Source of the DNA: Cardiocondyla obscurior
Lineage: Eukaryota > Arthropoda > Insecta > Hymenoptera > Formicidae
DNA: 64,000 nucleotides
Assembly: GCF_019399895.1 (NCBI RefSeq)
Contig: NC_091871.1
Coordinates: 1,517,001 to 1,581,000 of the forward strand
Reading direction: 5' to 3'
Shown: one piece after another, positions 35,001 to 48,800 of the stretch
How positions within the stretch are numbered: position 1 is the first letter of the stretch
Layout of the letters: every line of letters starts with the position of its first letter
The notes under the pieces: model-generated
The model's input: the letters and a program-made list of their open reading frames with translations, nothing else
What the model was told of the DNA's origin: nothing
Database searches by the model: none
Translations under genes and position numbers: made by a program

Positions 35001-37884
35001 AAAGGGGGTGCCGGGGAGGGACGGGAGAAGAAGGAAAAAGCTTCGTCAACTCGATAGATAGTAATACCTGTCTTTGATATCGATTGCTTTAATGAGCGGC
35101 GCGCTTCCGTTTACGGAAAGGGGGCTCGACGCAACCTACTTTCCAGATTGCCGCATCCAGATTACGCGCGCAGCCTCATTCGCGACCGTGCGAGCTACGT
35201 GCGAGCGTAAACGCGAAACGGTTAGATAATCGATGACGCTGCGCTGTTTCGAGAGAGGAAGATAAGCCTCCGGGTTGTCGATTCGCGCGCTTTGCATTTT
35301 ATTTAAGAGTATCGTTAACAAAGTTACGCCTCGGTCGCGATACCGCGTGCCAGAAGCTCAACGGGAAGCATTGCGTTTTAATTTCGCCGCAACGAAGAAA
35401 TGAAGACGTTGCGTGCAAGAAAATAAAAAATAATATTAATAATAAATCATTTTTCTGCTTTTTTTCTCTCTCGCTATTTTAATTACATGCGCAGGGTTCG
35501 TTAAGTTCGTTAAGCGCTCAACGAAATTAATTACCGTTTTGCCGGTATAATCGTTATCGGAGGTTCACTTTTTCTGTCGCGGGCGCGGTACCGCGTCCAG
35601 AAAATCGTCAGCCTAACTGTATTATCCTTTGCTTACCTTACGCGAGAGCGTCACTTCAAGCTTTCCAGGTTCGCGCGATCACGCCAGGCATTTTACAGTT
35701 CCGATTGTCGGAGTGAAGCGTCGATTAAGGGTACCGTTACGGATCTTTTGTTGCTCGCTCGTTCGCGCGGAGGTAGCGAACGCCAGGCGGAGTTTTCTAT
35801 CGAGTATACTCCTCTCGTTCGAGATGACGAGCCTGTCAAGGACACCGTCGACAGGAACTCGCGCGAGGAATTGAATAGCCCTGGAGTTTGCATCTCGAGG
35901 CCGAAGCCACATTCCGTCCGCGTATTTAAAATGTTCGAGCAAGTCGTCCGACGGGCAGATTAGCGCAAATGCGGATGTGACGTAGCCCCGTGTACAGTAA
36001 CAACCGTCAGCTCTCTGTCTAGAAATAGGGGTTTCCAACCGGCGTCTCCTCGCGTAATTCTAGTTGAAACGTCGCTTTTGCATGGTACGCACGGTAATAT
36101 CTGCTATTGCGCTCGTGTACTGAAAATTATTAATGCACCGCGGGTAGATTCTGCCCATGCAAAATATTAAATATTATCTATATGTCGAATCAGAGATCAT
36201 AAATTGTCGAAATAATATTTTATTACGTTAACGTGCAATATATTAGAAGAAAAAAAAAAAAAGAAAAAAAAACGGAAAGAAAGAATTGAAAAACAATTAG
36301 CCGAACAAAGATGTATTCGTTTAACGAACGTGTATCGAAATATTACGATTAATTTCGAAGCGAGAGTTCTTAATTAGGCTTTAACTCGCTTGTTTCCTCG
36401 CATCGAGCAATTTGCGCTAATGAATACGCGGCTGAGTACCGAGTTCCTCAATTGTCGGCTTGCAGCGGAGCTATTGTGTTTAAAGAGGCGTAAGATCGAT
36501 TTCCTCGGATCAGTCGAATCCCGTCTACGTAACACGATTTCGTCGATCGTTTATCGACCTCGCGACAAAACTGCGCGTACGAATTACTGAAAATTGCTGA
36601 TGTCGGCTGGGTAGTTCCGTGTACGATGCCAACGAGGAATTGCGCTCGAGGATGATATATCCGTTCCATTTCGTAGTAAATTTCACTCGTATCGCGAGAG
36701 TCCCTCTCAGATTATCCGCGAGGATTTCCTTGTACATTGTAACAAGTTTTTCCTCGAAATTGTAACTTTTTTTATACAATTTAATCCGTAGCGAGATGGT
36801 CTTTCAGACGCCGGATAATCGAACTTCTTAACGCGAACGAAGCTTAACGTGCGGGTCGCTGAGATGATATATTATTTATTAGCCACTTGGCAAGCGCCAT
36901 GCTGAATGCCTTTGGCGGCACGTAATCTCCCTCGTTAACATTATTCGTCTAATGCAACAGTCGTCTATTTATAATACGTGTCGCGAAAGACACGGCGGTG
37001 TGATTAAGCCTTTGAGAAAGCATAGCTTTCGAGTCATTTTATTGTTCATCGATCGCCAATTCCGCTTTATTGTCTTCTCGGTTATTAATCTTTGTCAAGA
37101 ATAGCGAGTACTTTCCTTTTCTGTTTGACTATACGTTGACTTCAACGTGAATCGCTTCCCCGCGAAAATACACTCGGGTAATATTGTTCGAGATTGATAT
37201 TAATTTTAATTATTTAATTAATTATTTTATTTCCCGACGAGCCGGAATGCGTCCCTTCGGTTCGCCTCCTCGCGCTCGCGGATATTTATAATTTCGCAGC
37301 GGCGGTTTCTTTCGTTCAGTAATGGGTTTCTAATAAGAACAACAGGGCTTTGATGACTCGGCGTGCGCCTGCTGATGGCACGCGACGGGACGTCGCGTCG
37401 CTCGCAAAATTATTCCGGGAAAGTCACGCGCGTTTTGGCCGCGACTACATAGCTCCGACTTTAATCTGTGGAAAGTTGAATGCCGCGGTCCTTACTCCAC
37501 CGCCGACTACGGCTCTCCCGGCCGAAGGAGGAGCGAATCGGGTCATCGTAAGGACATTCACCCCGCGCAATTCCCGTGCATCCCGGTCCCCGTCAATTTT
37601 AAAAGCTTAAATCTTTCTGCTCTGATATTTTCATTCGAATAAAAAAATTTCCCTCTCATACAAACCGAGACATAAAATGCACGCGACGAGCTGAAAATTT
37701 TCGAAATGCAAATCCCGACTGTTGATTAAAATTCCAAGCTCCCGCCGTCAATGTTAGCTTCGAGTGATTAATATAATCTACTGTTTTCTCGAGAACGACG
37801 CGAGATGATAAATCAGCATTGCTTTCAAAAGACTTCGAATAATTAGTCTGTTAGAGAAAAGGTCAATCGCGACGAAGCTGCAAC

Positions 37885-37911
37885 AAAAAAAAAAAAAAAA
37901 AAAAAAAAAAA
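37885..37911. repeat. Poly-A run of 27 bases
   Basis: An uninterrupted A run lies within the presumed first intron of beta-spectrin. No adjacent retroelement body is recognisable. Confidence 0.9.
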
Positions 37912-40900
37912 TTATGAAAAAAAAATTTTTTTATCTTAAACGTTACGCCGACGTGAACAGTCGTCGGCTCGATTCCGAGCATTGACTCTTGAAATCTCGT
38001 TAGCGGATGGAAGCTCGCAGCTTCGGGGGAGGACGGGGCAGCACGTTGCCGGGAAAACTGGGTCATCGTAAGGGCGTTTACCCGCTTCACACCTCCGCGG
38101 CTCTTCTCCCGTCGGCGAAAGGCTCCGCTGCCTACTGCGGCAAGGAATCGTTTCGAACAATACAATCGGCTCCGCAACGGCGATTCTTTCAACCGTACCT
38201 CCCACCGTCGCCCACGTTCGACATCCAAGCTTTCCTAGGCCCGACCTACGGCGAGAGAGTTCGTCGGGCGGTAAACGTTCGCGCGCGGTTCATCGAATTA
38301 ATCTCGTTTAATTAATGAAAGATACGCGAGTCGTTCTCTGTACTTTGTTCGCCGTAATGCGCAAAAATGATTCTCTTCGCTGTCTTAATTACCGCTCTTA
38401 GGAATAACGATTTGATGATTACAGAAGTGAATGACGTTCCCACGTTGCGTTCCTTACTTATCTTAAGCTTCCACGCGTTAACGTCGTCATTACAAGCACT
38501 TTTCGTAATTAAAACCTTCGCGGATTTTAATACGGCGCTGAATAACGGTATTGAGGTTACGTGATCCGTTTCCTCTGCACTTATATAAACGCAAATCAGG
38601 CAACTCAAAGGATATTATTGAGAGCACAGTCGCTTAGTCGTTTCGTTTCAACCCGAGCGCTGCACCCGTCGATGGTTGATGCTCGGCTCTAACGATCTCG
38701 AGAGACCTCGGAGGAAGTCTCGGGGTGACAAATTGCGCTCGTAGCGACTGGGAATTCGAGCTCAGACTTCAGGGCTAAGGGTCACTTCGACCGAGCTCCG
38801 ATTGACTTAATCGGGAGGTCTAATGTCCAATAGAAGAGCGGTTTCAGGTGAAACAAGCTCTTTTTTTTTTTATCGGATCTTATATCGAATCAGGCCTTTA
38901 AATTAAATTAATCGCAGCTTCGCCGTAGTGGGCCCGAAGGTTTCGAAGTAGAGGTATCACCCATCACCTTGTGCAGGTGGTCTCGGACGTGTGCACGACG
39001 CGGACACCGGCGCCACGGTGACTCCGGTGGAAAATCAATAATCCCGGTTTCACGTGTGCGTGCGTGAATGTACATGCGCCGCGTATATGTGCGCGCGCGC
39101 GTTCTGTTCATCTTACCTTCGACATTGCGACGAGACGGTGCAGTGGTTCGCTATATCGAACCCATCGCGGCGCGATACGATGGCGAATTATTGCCGCGAC
39201 GTGCGTATCGTCCTGGACCGACCTAAAGATAGACCCGGCGACGACGGAGTCGACGTTACGCTTATCTATGGGCGATTTCGCCTGCCGCGAACGCGAAAAA
39301 ATTGTTTCCGAGCTCTGGGTAAATATTTTCCGCGAGCTTCGTAGCGTCGCGTAAGAAAATTCCGAGATAAAGGACGACGCCACGCGCGGTGCTTTAGGGT
39401 GCCCGGACCCGGGGCGGCAGTAGGGCTAATTATAAATAGCCAAAGGCCGCGTGAACGGTATATCGATTTTGTCTTTTCGCGATACACGCCCGCCGTAGTG
39501 GAAACAAATATTCAGCGAGGCGTACGACCTTCTCGCCGCGGGAATGAGTCGAAAATGCGGATGATGGACGGCACACGGCTGGCACATTCTTGACGGGAGC
39601 ATCTCGAGGAGGAACGGACGGCCGAGAATTTATATCACGCCCGAGTGATAATGCACGGCGATTTTGACGCACGTCGCGCGCCCGTTGTCGGGAGGATTAA
39701 AGGAAAACTTTCCGTTTGCACGGGAGAAAGCTCCCCGTGGACGTGTTTAGACAACAGGACTGCGCTTTCCACGATGTGGAGGCGCCGAGGTAACGCAGTA
39801 ACTCCGCTATAACTCGCGATGCAAATAGAGGACCGGCTGTTCCTCCGGCGCACAATGAGCCGCCTTGTTTTCCCTTTTCGTTTCTTACTCCGCCGTCATC
39901 TTTACTTACTCCTGCTTGATCGGCTCCGACGGAGAGCTCTTCGCGACGGTGCAGTGAATATAATTGTTGAAAAAAAAAAAAAAACGCCGCCAGCTCTCAT
40001 CTTTCTTATTAATTATTCTGCGAACTTCCGCGGAGGAAATCGGTTCGCCTGATTAGCTTTTTCCAAATCTCGGGAACTTAGTTCTTTTATATATATTTTT
40101 TTTTTCTTCGGGTCGAGAGGCTGAAAAGTAGTGCCCGCCAGTAAACTTAACCTTCCACGATTATCGTGTCATTCACTTTGTGATTCATCTCACCCCGCCC
40201 ACGAGATACGAAGGCATTAATTTGTATGCACGTTCCCACTACGCCGGCCGTTAAGTATGACGGCACTCGCGTAATTGCTCTTAATTCGACATAAGTGACT
40301 GGCCAGACATATTTAAGAATGCCATTCATGCACGCGTTCTCCAGGGTTCCGGCGTCGCTCGCGGAGAACGCATCGATTCCCGCGGACAAGAAACGATCGA
40401 TCCGCCGTTTTGACATTGTTAACAATTAATTCGACAGAAAAGCCTATATATACGCACATATCTATACGTTTCTTATCTCTCTTCGGTCATACAGATAAAT
40501 TTATCTCGCGGCAGGCGACGCAAACTTTCCTGGCGGCGCGTTTTTGTGTTCGACGATGCGACACCGCGCACTCGAATGCTAATTGCACGGTTGTGCAATG
40601 GACAACATTTGACGAAGCTGTGGAAAACCGTGTAAAAATAAGATGCGCACGGCCGTGAATAAGCGCGAATTATTACGCTTGTGTAATTCCTCGACCGGGC
40701 GCGTTTTTAAAATTCCAGCGGCGTGACGTAATCGCGGGATATGCGTTACGACGCGTTTCTTTCATTGTCAAGCCGGCTGTCCCTCGTCCCGGCACGTCGG
40801 TTTTCATCGCTCGACGCCCGTATTGGCTTACTCTGGTTTTCCTTGAGCCTCTCGCACGCCAAAGCACCCTAAGCTGGAACGCGTGCCGCGCCGTTACCTG

Positions 40901-42836
40901 CGACATTTGGCACGTTAATGCACGAAAAAGAAGTCGAATATCGCTCGCGCGTGCAGCTGCGGCTGCAGCTGCTGCGTTATCGTTATTGATGAGTAAACAC
41001 CGTTCGCGAGGCGTCATTATAGATTAGACAATGCGATTAATAAAACGTCAGCTGTTATTACGTTATGTTTTGACGTCGGATTTGACGTGAGGCTGTTCGT
41101 CGCGTGGGTTAAAACACAGTCGTCTTTCTCTCTTTTATTTTTTTTTTTTTGCTGGTGTTTTACTTTCTTTTTTAAAATCTTATTTATATCTAATAAATTA
41201 TATGTCTATGTTTATCGTATATATATTTTTTTTTTTAATAAAGGGAATAATTTTTAATAAGTTAAAAATATACGTAGTTAATGTCGCCCGTCTACCTTTC
41301 CATTAAATCACCCTATCGCGAAGCCCAATGCCACGCCGTTGTCCCGACGATGTGTATTTTACGTGTGTGACATCATTCGCGTGATGTAATCGCCGCGGCG
41401 AGCAAGGCGGTCGTGTCTCCCACGCTATCTATTAAATGAATACACGTATAACCAGATACGTGCACTCCACGGCGTTAACAGAACATTGCCATCGTCTTGA
41501 TATCCGGTAATTTCGATCGCAAGCTCGACGATTAAGGGAATATAATTCTAAGAACACGAGAGCCTATAAGTAAAAGTAAAAAAAAAAAAATGAAAAAAGT
41601 CAAATAAAATAAAATAAAGAGACGAGCATCAGAAACGGCGATTGCGATAAAATACTTACTTTTATCGATGTTTTTTTTGTAATATTGAGCGCGTAGAGTT
41701 AAAAATAGTACTTGATGATAAGTAGTATTCGGAGAAATAGAAACTTAGGCTCGATATCTCGGAAAATAAAACGAAGTTAAAACGGATCGGTCGGTTATCG
41801 CGCGCCACCCTGTACGTAACCAATTGTAGGTGTTGATTAACGAGAATATACCTTAATTAAATGGTCTAACAATAGGCGTGACGCGAAGAATCAGATTTAT
41901 TACGCGTGTGATTCGTATGAAACAGGCGTTCGGTCTATTAATTTTTGCAGCTAAAGGCCTTTATCAGTATTTACCTTCAGATACCGAAGATACACCGCTT
42001 ACAGCGCGAAAAGCAAACGTCTACGTCGTGCATTGAATTCTGAAAATTCTGACATAGGCTCGCATCACCTCAGCTGAACTGGCTGTAATAATTTACAGAT
42101 TATCTTTCCCCCATTCATATCAAAAGGAGGGAAATAAATCCTGAACTGATACAGATAGCTCAGCTGAGGAAAACAAGTCCACTGGGTATCCGAGAAAGGA
42201 AATGCACGGAGGAGTACATCGGATTGGCAAAGATTATAGCGAGCTGAAGTAAAAGGAAATAAACGGGCGGGGGAGATTATCGCACGTAGGCGTACGCGAT
42301 CGTACATCATTATCGAATAGCGTTGCGTAACATTAATCCCTGTTTACCCAATTATTAATCATTAGACCGGCCGTGCAAGAAGATAAGATTGCCGTGCAAC
42401 TCTTATCTGTACGCGAGGACTTGTCAACGCTGACCACGGTTTGCCGAGACACGTATACCGCGTGGGCAGCAAAAGGAAGACATTTTTACGACTACAACCA
42501 CGTTCCCCGTTTGCATTTTATGCGCGCCGTCTCGTTCCCTAGGCGTGCGGTCGAAGGTTTCGGATATACAGCGGGCTTAATATCACCGTTAATTTTTAAG
42601 CCGCCTCGAAGAACCTTAAAATAAAAAAAAAAAAAAAATATTGGACGTTCGCCACTTAACACTTTCATCGTTATTTCGTGTATAAAATATAGCTCGTAAT
42701 ATAGATGTGTAAAAGGGAAATTATAAAATTAATTTTGACGAGACAGCCTTGGGAAAAATGTACGAATGTGGCATTTTTTTTAGGTACACCCTTTTTAAGG
42801 GTTCGGCAGACGTGAGCTGTTGGTCCGATTGGCAAA

Positions 42837-45800
42837 ATGACGACCGACATCTCGGTGGTGCGCGGGGGTTGGGACCCCACGCTACAACAGGAGATTGTCG
42901 ACGAGTACGAATACGACGGAGGAAACTCGAGTTCAAGGCTTTTCGAACGCTCACGTATCAAGGCGCTAGCTGGTATGGAATTCTATCGACTTCTTTTTTG
43001 CTTGCTATTTTTTTTTTTTTTTTCTTTTTTCTTTGATATCTTTTTGCAATTAAGTATTACCTTTGCGAACAAGCGCGGTTTATTTTTATTGATTCTATAA
43101 GAAATTAAAGCTTTTAGTGATCAATTAAAAATCTGATGTCGAATAGAAAAGGAGTTCACGCGAAACAAACTTTACTATTGATTTCTCTGCTGGATCTTGT
43201 GCTTGAATTTAATTAACCGGAATTTTATCGAAAGTGAATACAATGAATACTTTAAAAAAAATACGGTTTGGATTATCAAACAACCACAACATCCTCTTCG
43301 TAATCGTTTCAAGAATTCGATAACTTTACGCGCTTACAGTAGTTGCTTTTCAGATTAGATTGAAAGCGGTCGGGATATCTAATTATCGTTGAACTTTATA
43401 ACACATTATTAAATGAAATAACGTCGGTAAATAAAATAAAATAAATTAATTTTGTTAAATATAATTAGAATAATGGTGATGGTTTATTGAATGGGAAATA
43501 AACGTCAAACTCGATTGCTAACTTTAGAATGAATTACGATAAAGTCGTGGTGGATCTTCGAGGTAAATAATTTTGTGTTTTTCGTTAAAACTTTTTTTTA
43601 ATCAATTTATAATTAATACTTTTTTAATTAATTTATAATTAATACTTTTTAAAATTAATTTATAATTATTTAAAATACCTCTAAATTTTAATTTACTCGT
43701 TAACGAAATGTGTTAAATGATAAAGTTATGCTCAAAATAAATTCTGAGCCCGATGACGTTCGTTGACGTTTTATTAAGATCGTTTACCTTTTCGCTAGGT
43801 GAGCGTGAACTAGTGCAAAAGAAGACCTTCCAGAAATGGGTCAACTCTCACTTAGTTCGGTGCTCGTGCCGGATCGGCGACCTGTACGTCGATCTTCGGG
43901 ACGGCAAGATGCTGATAAGACTCTTGGAGATCCTGTCGGGTGAGCGCCTGCCGCGCCCGACCAAGGGCAAGATGCGTATCCACTGTCTGGAGAACGTGGA
44001 GAAGGCGCTGCAGTTTTTGCGCGAGCAGAGGGTGCACCTGGAGAACATGGGCTCTCACGACATCGTCGACGGAAACCCGCGGCTGAGCTTGGGTCTGATC
44101 TGGACGATAATTCTGCGATTTCAAATCCAGGACATCACGATCGAAGAGACCGACAACCAAGAAACCAAGTCTGCGAAGGACGCGCTGCTGCTGTGGTGCC
44201 AGATGAAGACCGCGGGCTACCACAACGTAAACGTGCGAAACTTTACGACGTCGTGGCGGGACGGCCTGGCGTTCAACGCGATCATACACAAGCACCGTCC
44301 GGATCTGATTCAATTTGACAAGCTGTCCAAGTCAAACGCGATCTACAATTTGAACAACGCCTTTAACGTTGCGGAGGACAAGCTCGGTCTCACGAAGCTG
44401 CTCGACGCCGAGGATATCTTCGTCGACCATCCGGACGAAAAGTCTATCATAACGTACGTCGTCACGTACTATCACTACTTCTCGAAGATGAAGCAGGAAA
44501 CCGTGCAGGGTAAGAGAATCGGTAAGGTGGTCGGTATCGCGATGGAGAACGACCGCATGATACACGAGTACGAGAGCCTTACCAGCGATCTATTACGTTG
44601 GATCGAGGCCACGATAGAAGCGCTTGGTGACCGCAGGTTCGCAAATTCTCTCGTGGGCGTCCAGTCCCAGCTCTCACAGTTTTCGAATTATCGCACGGTG
44701 GAAAAGCCCCCCAAGTTTGTGGAAAAGGGCAACCTTGAAGTGCTGCTGTTCACCTTGCAGTCGAAGATGCGCGCGAATAATCAGAAGCCGTACACGCCGA
44801 AGGAAGGCAAAATGATATCCGACATTAACAAGGCGTGGGAAAGACTGGAGAAGGCCGAGCACGAACGAGAACTTGCTCTGCGTGAGGAACTAATTCGGCA
44901 GGAAAAGCTGGAGCAGCTGGCGGCTAGATTCAACCGGAAGGCTAGTATGCGCGAAACGTGGCTATCGGAGAACCAGCGGCTGGTGTCGCAGGACAATTTC
45001 GGCTTTGACTTGGCCGCGGTGGAGGCCGCCGCGAAGAAGCACGAGGCTATAGAGACAGATATTTTCGCGTACGAGGAACGTGTGCAGGCCGTCATGGCAG
45101 TCTCGCAAGAACTTGAGGCGGAGAATTACCATGACATCGAGCGTATCAATGCCCGTAAAGACAACGTGCTGCGACTGTGGAACTATCTTCTGGAACTGCT
45201 GCGCGCCAGGCGAATGCGGTTGGAGCTCTCCCTGCAGTTGCAACAAAATTTCCAGGAAATGCTGTACATACTGGACAGCATGGAGGAGATCAAGATGAGA
45301 CTGTTGACGGACGATTACGGAAAACATTTAATGGGCGTAGAGGACCTGTTGCAGAAGCACTCTCTCGTCGAAGCGGACATCAATGTGCTCGGCGAAAGAG
45401 TCAAGGCCGTTGTTCAACAGAGTCAGAGATTCCTAGAGCATGGAGAAGGCTATCGACCGTGCGATCCGGCCATCATCGTCGAGCGCGTCCAACAGTTGGA
45501 GAACGCGTACGCCGAGTTGGTGCGGCTGGCGATCGAGCGTCGTACCAGGCTCGAGGAATCTCGGAAGCTCTGGCAGTTCTATTGGGACATGGCCGACGAG
45601 GAAAATTGGATAAAAGAGAAAGAACAGATCGTATCTACGGGCGACATCGGTCACGATCTAACTACCATCAATTTATTATTGTCCAAACACAAGGCGCTGG
45701 AGAACGAAATTCAATCGCACGAACCGCAGTTGATGTCGGTTGCAGCTGTCGGCGACGAGCTCGTCCGACAACAGCACTTCGGCTCCGACCGCATTCAAGA

Positions 45801-48800
45801 AAGACTTCAGGAGATTCTCGGTATGTGGAATCACTTACTAGATCTGGCAGCTTTCAGAAGAAAACGACTAGTAGAAGCTGTCGATTATCATCAGCTTTTC
45901 GCGGACGCCGACGACATAGATATATGGATGTTGGATACTTTACGGCTCGTCTCGTCGGAAGACGTAGGAAGAGACGAGGCTAACGTGCAATCGCTGTTGA
46001 AGAAACATAAAGACGTGACGGACGAACTTAAGAATTACGCCGCGACTATTGACCAGCTTCACCAGCAGGCATCTACGTTGGGTGAGCAGGACGCCAAGTC
46101 GCCAGAGGTCTTGGAGAGACTGACGTCGATAGACAACAGGTACAAAGAGCTTCTCGAATTGGCCAAGCTGCGGAAGCAAAGGCTGCTAGACGCCCTGTCG
46201 TTGTACAAGGTATTCAGCGAGACCGACGGAGTCGAGCAATGGATCGGCGAGAAGAACAGAATGCTTGATACGATGGTACCCGCCAAGGATATCGAGGACG
46301 TCGAGATTATGAAACATCGTTACAACGGCTTCGAGAAGGAGATGAATGCGAACGCGTCTCGCGTCGCCGTGGTTAATCAACTGGCCAGACAGCTGCTTCA
46401 CGTTGAACATCCAAATTCAGAACAAATAATCGCCCGGCAAAACGAACTGAACCAGAAATGGGCCGAGTTACGCGAGAAAGCTGAGGGTAAGCGCGAAGAA
46501 CTGAATTCTGCGCATGGCGTGCAGACGTTCCACATCGAATGTCGTGAAACTGTATCTTGGATCGAGGACAAAAAACGAATTCTGCAGCAGACCGATAGCT
46601 TGGAGATGGATCTGACTGGCGTGATGACGTTGCAGCGTAGACTGAGCGGCATGGAACGCGATTTGGCGGCTATACAAGCTAAATTAGACGCTTTAGAGAA
46701 GGAAGCGGAAATTATACAGAAGGAGCATCCGGAAGAGGCCGCGGTAATACGCGAGAGAATCGCGCAAATTCATCTTATATGGGAGCAGCTAACGCAGATG
46801 TTGAAAGAGCGCGATGCCAAACTCGAGGAGGCTGGAGATTTGCACCGGTTTCTGCGTGATCTCGATCACTTCCAAACGTGGCTCACGAAAACGCAGACCG
46901 ACGTTGCTAGCGAGGATACCCCCACTAGCCTTGCTGACGCCGAAAAGCTACTGACACAGCATCAGAATATTAAAGAAGAGATCGACAACTACACCGACGA
47001 TTACCAGAAGATGATGGAGTACGGCGAGCGGCTGACGACGGAGGCCGGCGACGGTGACACTCAGTACATGTTCCTGCGTGAGCGACTGAACGCGCTGAAG
47101 ATGGGCTGGGAAGAGTTACATCAGATGTGGGTGAATCGTCAGAATTTGCTATCAAATTCTCTGAACTTGCAGGTATTCGACCGTGACGCGCGTCAGGCAG
47201 AGGTGCTTCTATCGCAGCAGGAGCACATTCTCGCTAAAGACGAGACGCCGGCGAACTTCGAACAAGCGGAACATATGATCAAGCGGCACGAGGCTTTTAT
47301 GACTACTATGGACGCGAACGACGAGAAAATCAATTCGGTCGTACAGTTTGCCGGACGTTTAGTCGACGAAGGACACTTCGCCGCCGATAAAGTGAAAAAG
47401 AAGGCCGAAAACATCAACGAACGTCGGCGAATTAATCGCGAAAAGGCAAATTCACTTATGGAAAAACTCAAAGATCAGCTTCAGTTGCAAATGTTCCTGC
47501 AAGATTGCGAGGAGCTCGGTGAGTGGGTACAAGAGAAACATATCACCGCTCAGGACGAAACTTACAGAAGCGCAAAGACTATTCACAGCAAGTGGACTCG
47601 TCATCAGGCGTTCGAGGCGGAAATTGCGAGCAACAAGGATCGTCTGCAACAGTTGCAACAAGCCGCAGACGAATTAATTGAACAGAAACCAGATTTGGCC
47701 GAAATTATCAAACCGAAGGTCGCCGAGTTGGCAGAACAATTTGTTGAGCTGGAGACTACTACTCACGATAAAGGCGAGCGATTATTCGATTCGAATCGCG
47801 AGGTGTTAATACACCAGACCTGCGACGACATTGATTCATGGATGAATGAGCTCGAGAAACAGATCGAGAGCACCGACACTGGCTCCGATCTCGCGTCCGT
47901 GAATATATTGATGCAGAAGCAGCAAATGATCGAGACTCAAATGGCGGTGAAAGCGAAACAAGTTACCGAGTTAGACAAACAAGCGGAGCACCTGCAGCGC
48001 ACGGTACCCGACGACAAAATGGAAGAGATCAAGTGCAAAAAAGAAAAGGTTGCGCAAAGATTCGCTCAGCTGAAAGCGCCGCTCATCGATCGCCAGCGAC
48101 AGCTCGAGAAGAAGAAGGAAGCTTTCCAATTTCGACGCGACGTCGAGGATGAAAAATTGTGGATCGCGGAGAAGATGCCGCAAGCAACCAGCTCCGAATA
48201 CGGAAATTCGCTGTTTAACGTTCACATGCTGAAGAAGAAAAATCAGTCGCTGCGCACGGAAATTGAAAATCACGAGCCCAGAATTAATTTGGTATGCAAT
48301 AACGGGCAGAAGCTAATTGACGAGGGCCATGAAGACAGCCCCGAGTTCCGCAAATTAATATCTGAATTGACGGAGAAGTGGCGTGAGCTGAAGGATGCGG
48401 TTGACGATAGGAACAAACACCTGCTGCAGAATGAGAAGGCACAGCAGTACTTCTTTGACGCTACCGAGGGCGAGTCGTGGATGAGCGAGCAGGAGTTGTA
48501 CATGATGGTCGAGGATCGCGGCAAGGACGAAATATCCGCCCAAAATTTGATGAAGAAGCACGAGTCGCTTGAGCACGCAGTCGAGGATTACGCGGAGACG
48601 ATTCGCCAGCTAGGTGAGACCGCCAGGCAGCTAATAAACGATCAACATCCGCTGGCCGACCAGATCGCCGTGAAACAGTCGCAAGTGGATAAGTTGTACG
48701 CCGGTTTGAAAGATCTGGCGGGCGAGCGACGCGCTAAACTTGACGAGGCGCTTCAATTGTTCATGCTGAACCGAGAGGTCGATGATCTCGAGCAGTGGAT

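Larger units (their letters stand above)
29390..42783 (+). other. Probable first intron of beta-spectrin, no other gene seen
   Basis: No coding exon on either strand is supported across this 13.4 kb. Long open frames near 29.4-30.5 kb and 31.7-32.4 kb come from CpG-rich low-stop sequence and lack domains. Contents worth noting are CT-rich tracts (29500-30000), T-rich 8-base repeats (31971-32013), a GTGC repeat (31770-31794), a 27-base poly-A (37885-37911) and a duplicated 24-base word near 37540 and 38060. Alternative promoters or enhancers could be present. Confidence 0.4.

Noticed and set aside
43753..43798. ATG at 43753 in frame with the big spectrin exon
   Set aside because: Use would need retention of intron sequence across a good acceptor at 43798. 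The peptide MTFVDVLLRSFTFSL has no counterpart in spectrins, while the upstream MTTDISVV exon joins correctly.
45177..45983. 268-codon plus-strand frame inside beta-spectrin
   Set aside because: It is the +1 shadow of the spectrin repeats, Arg/Ser-rich without domains, and lies wholly in the certain 5.9 kb exon.
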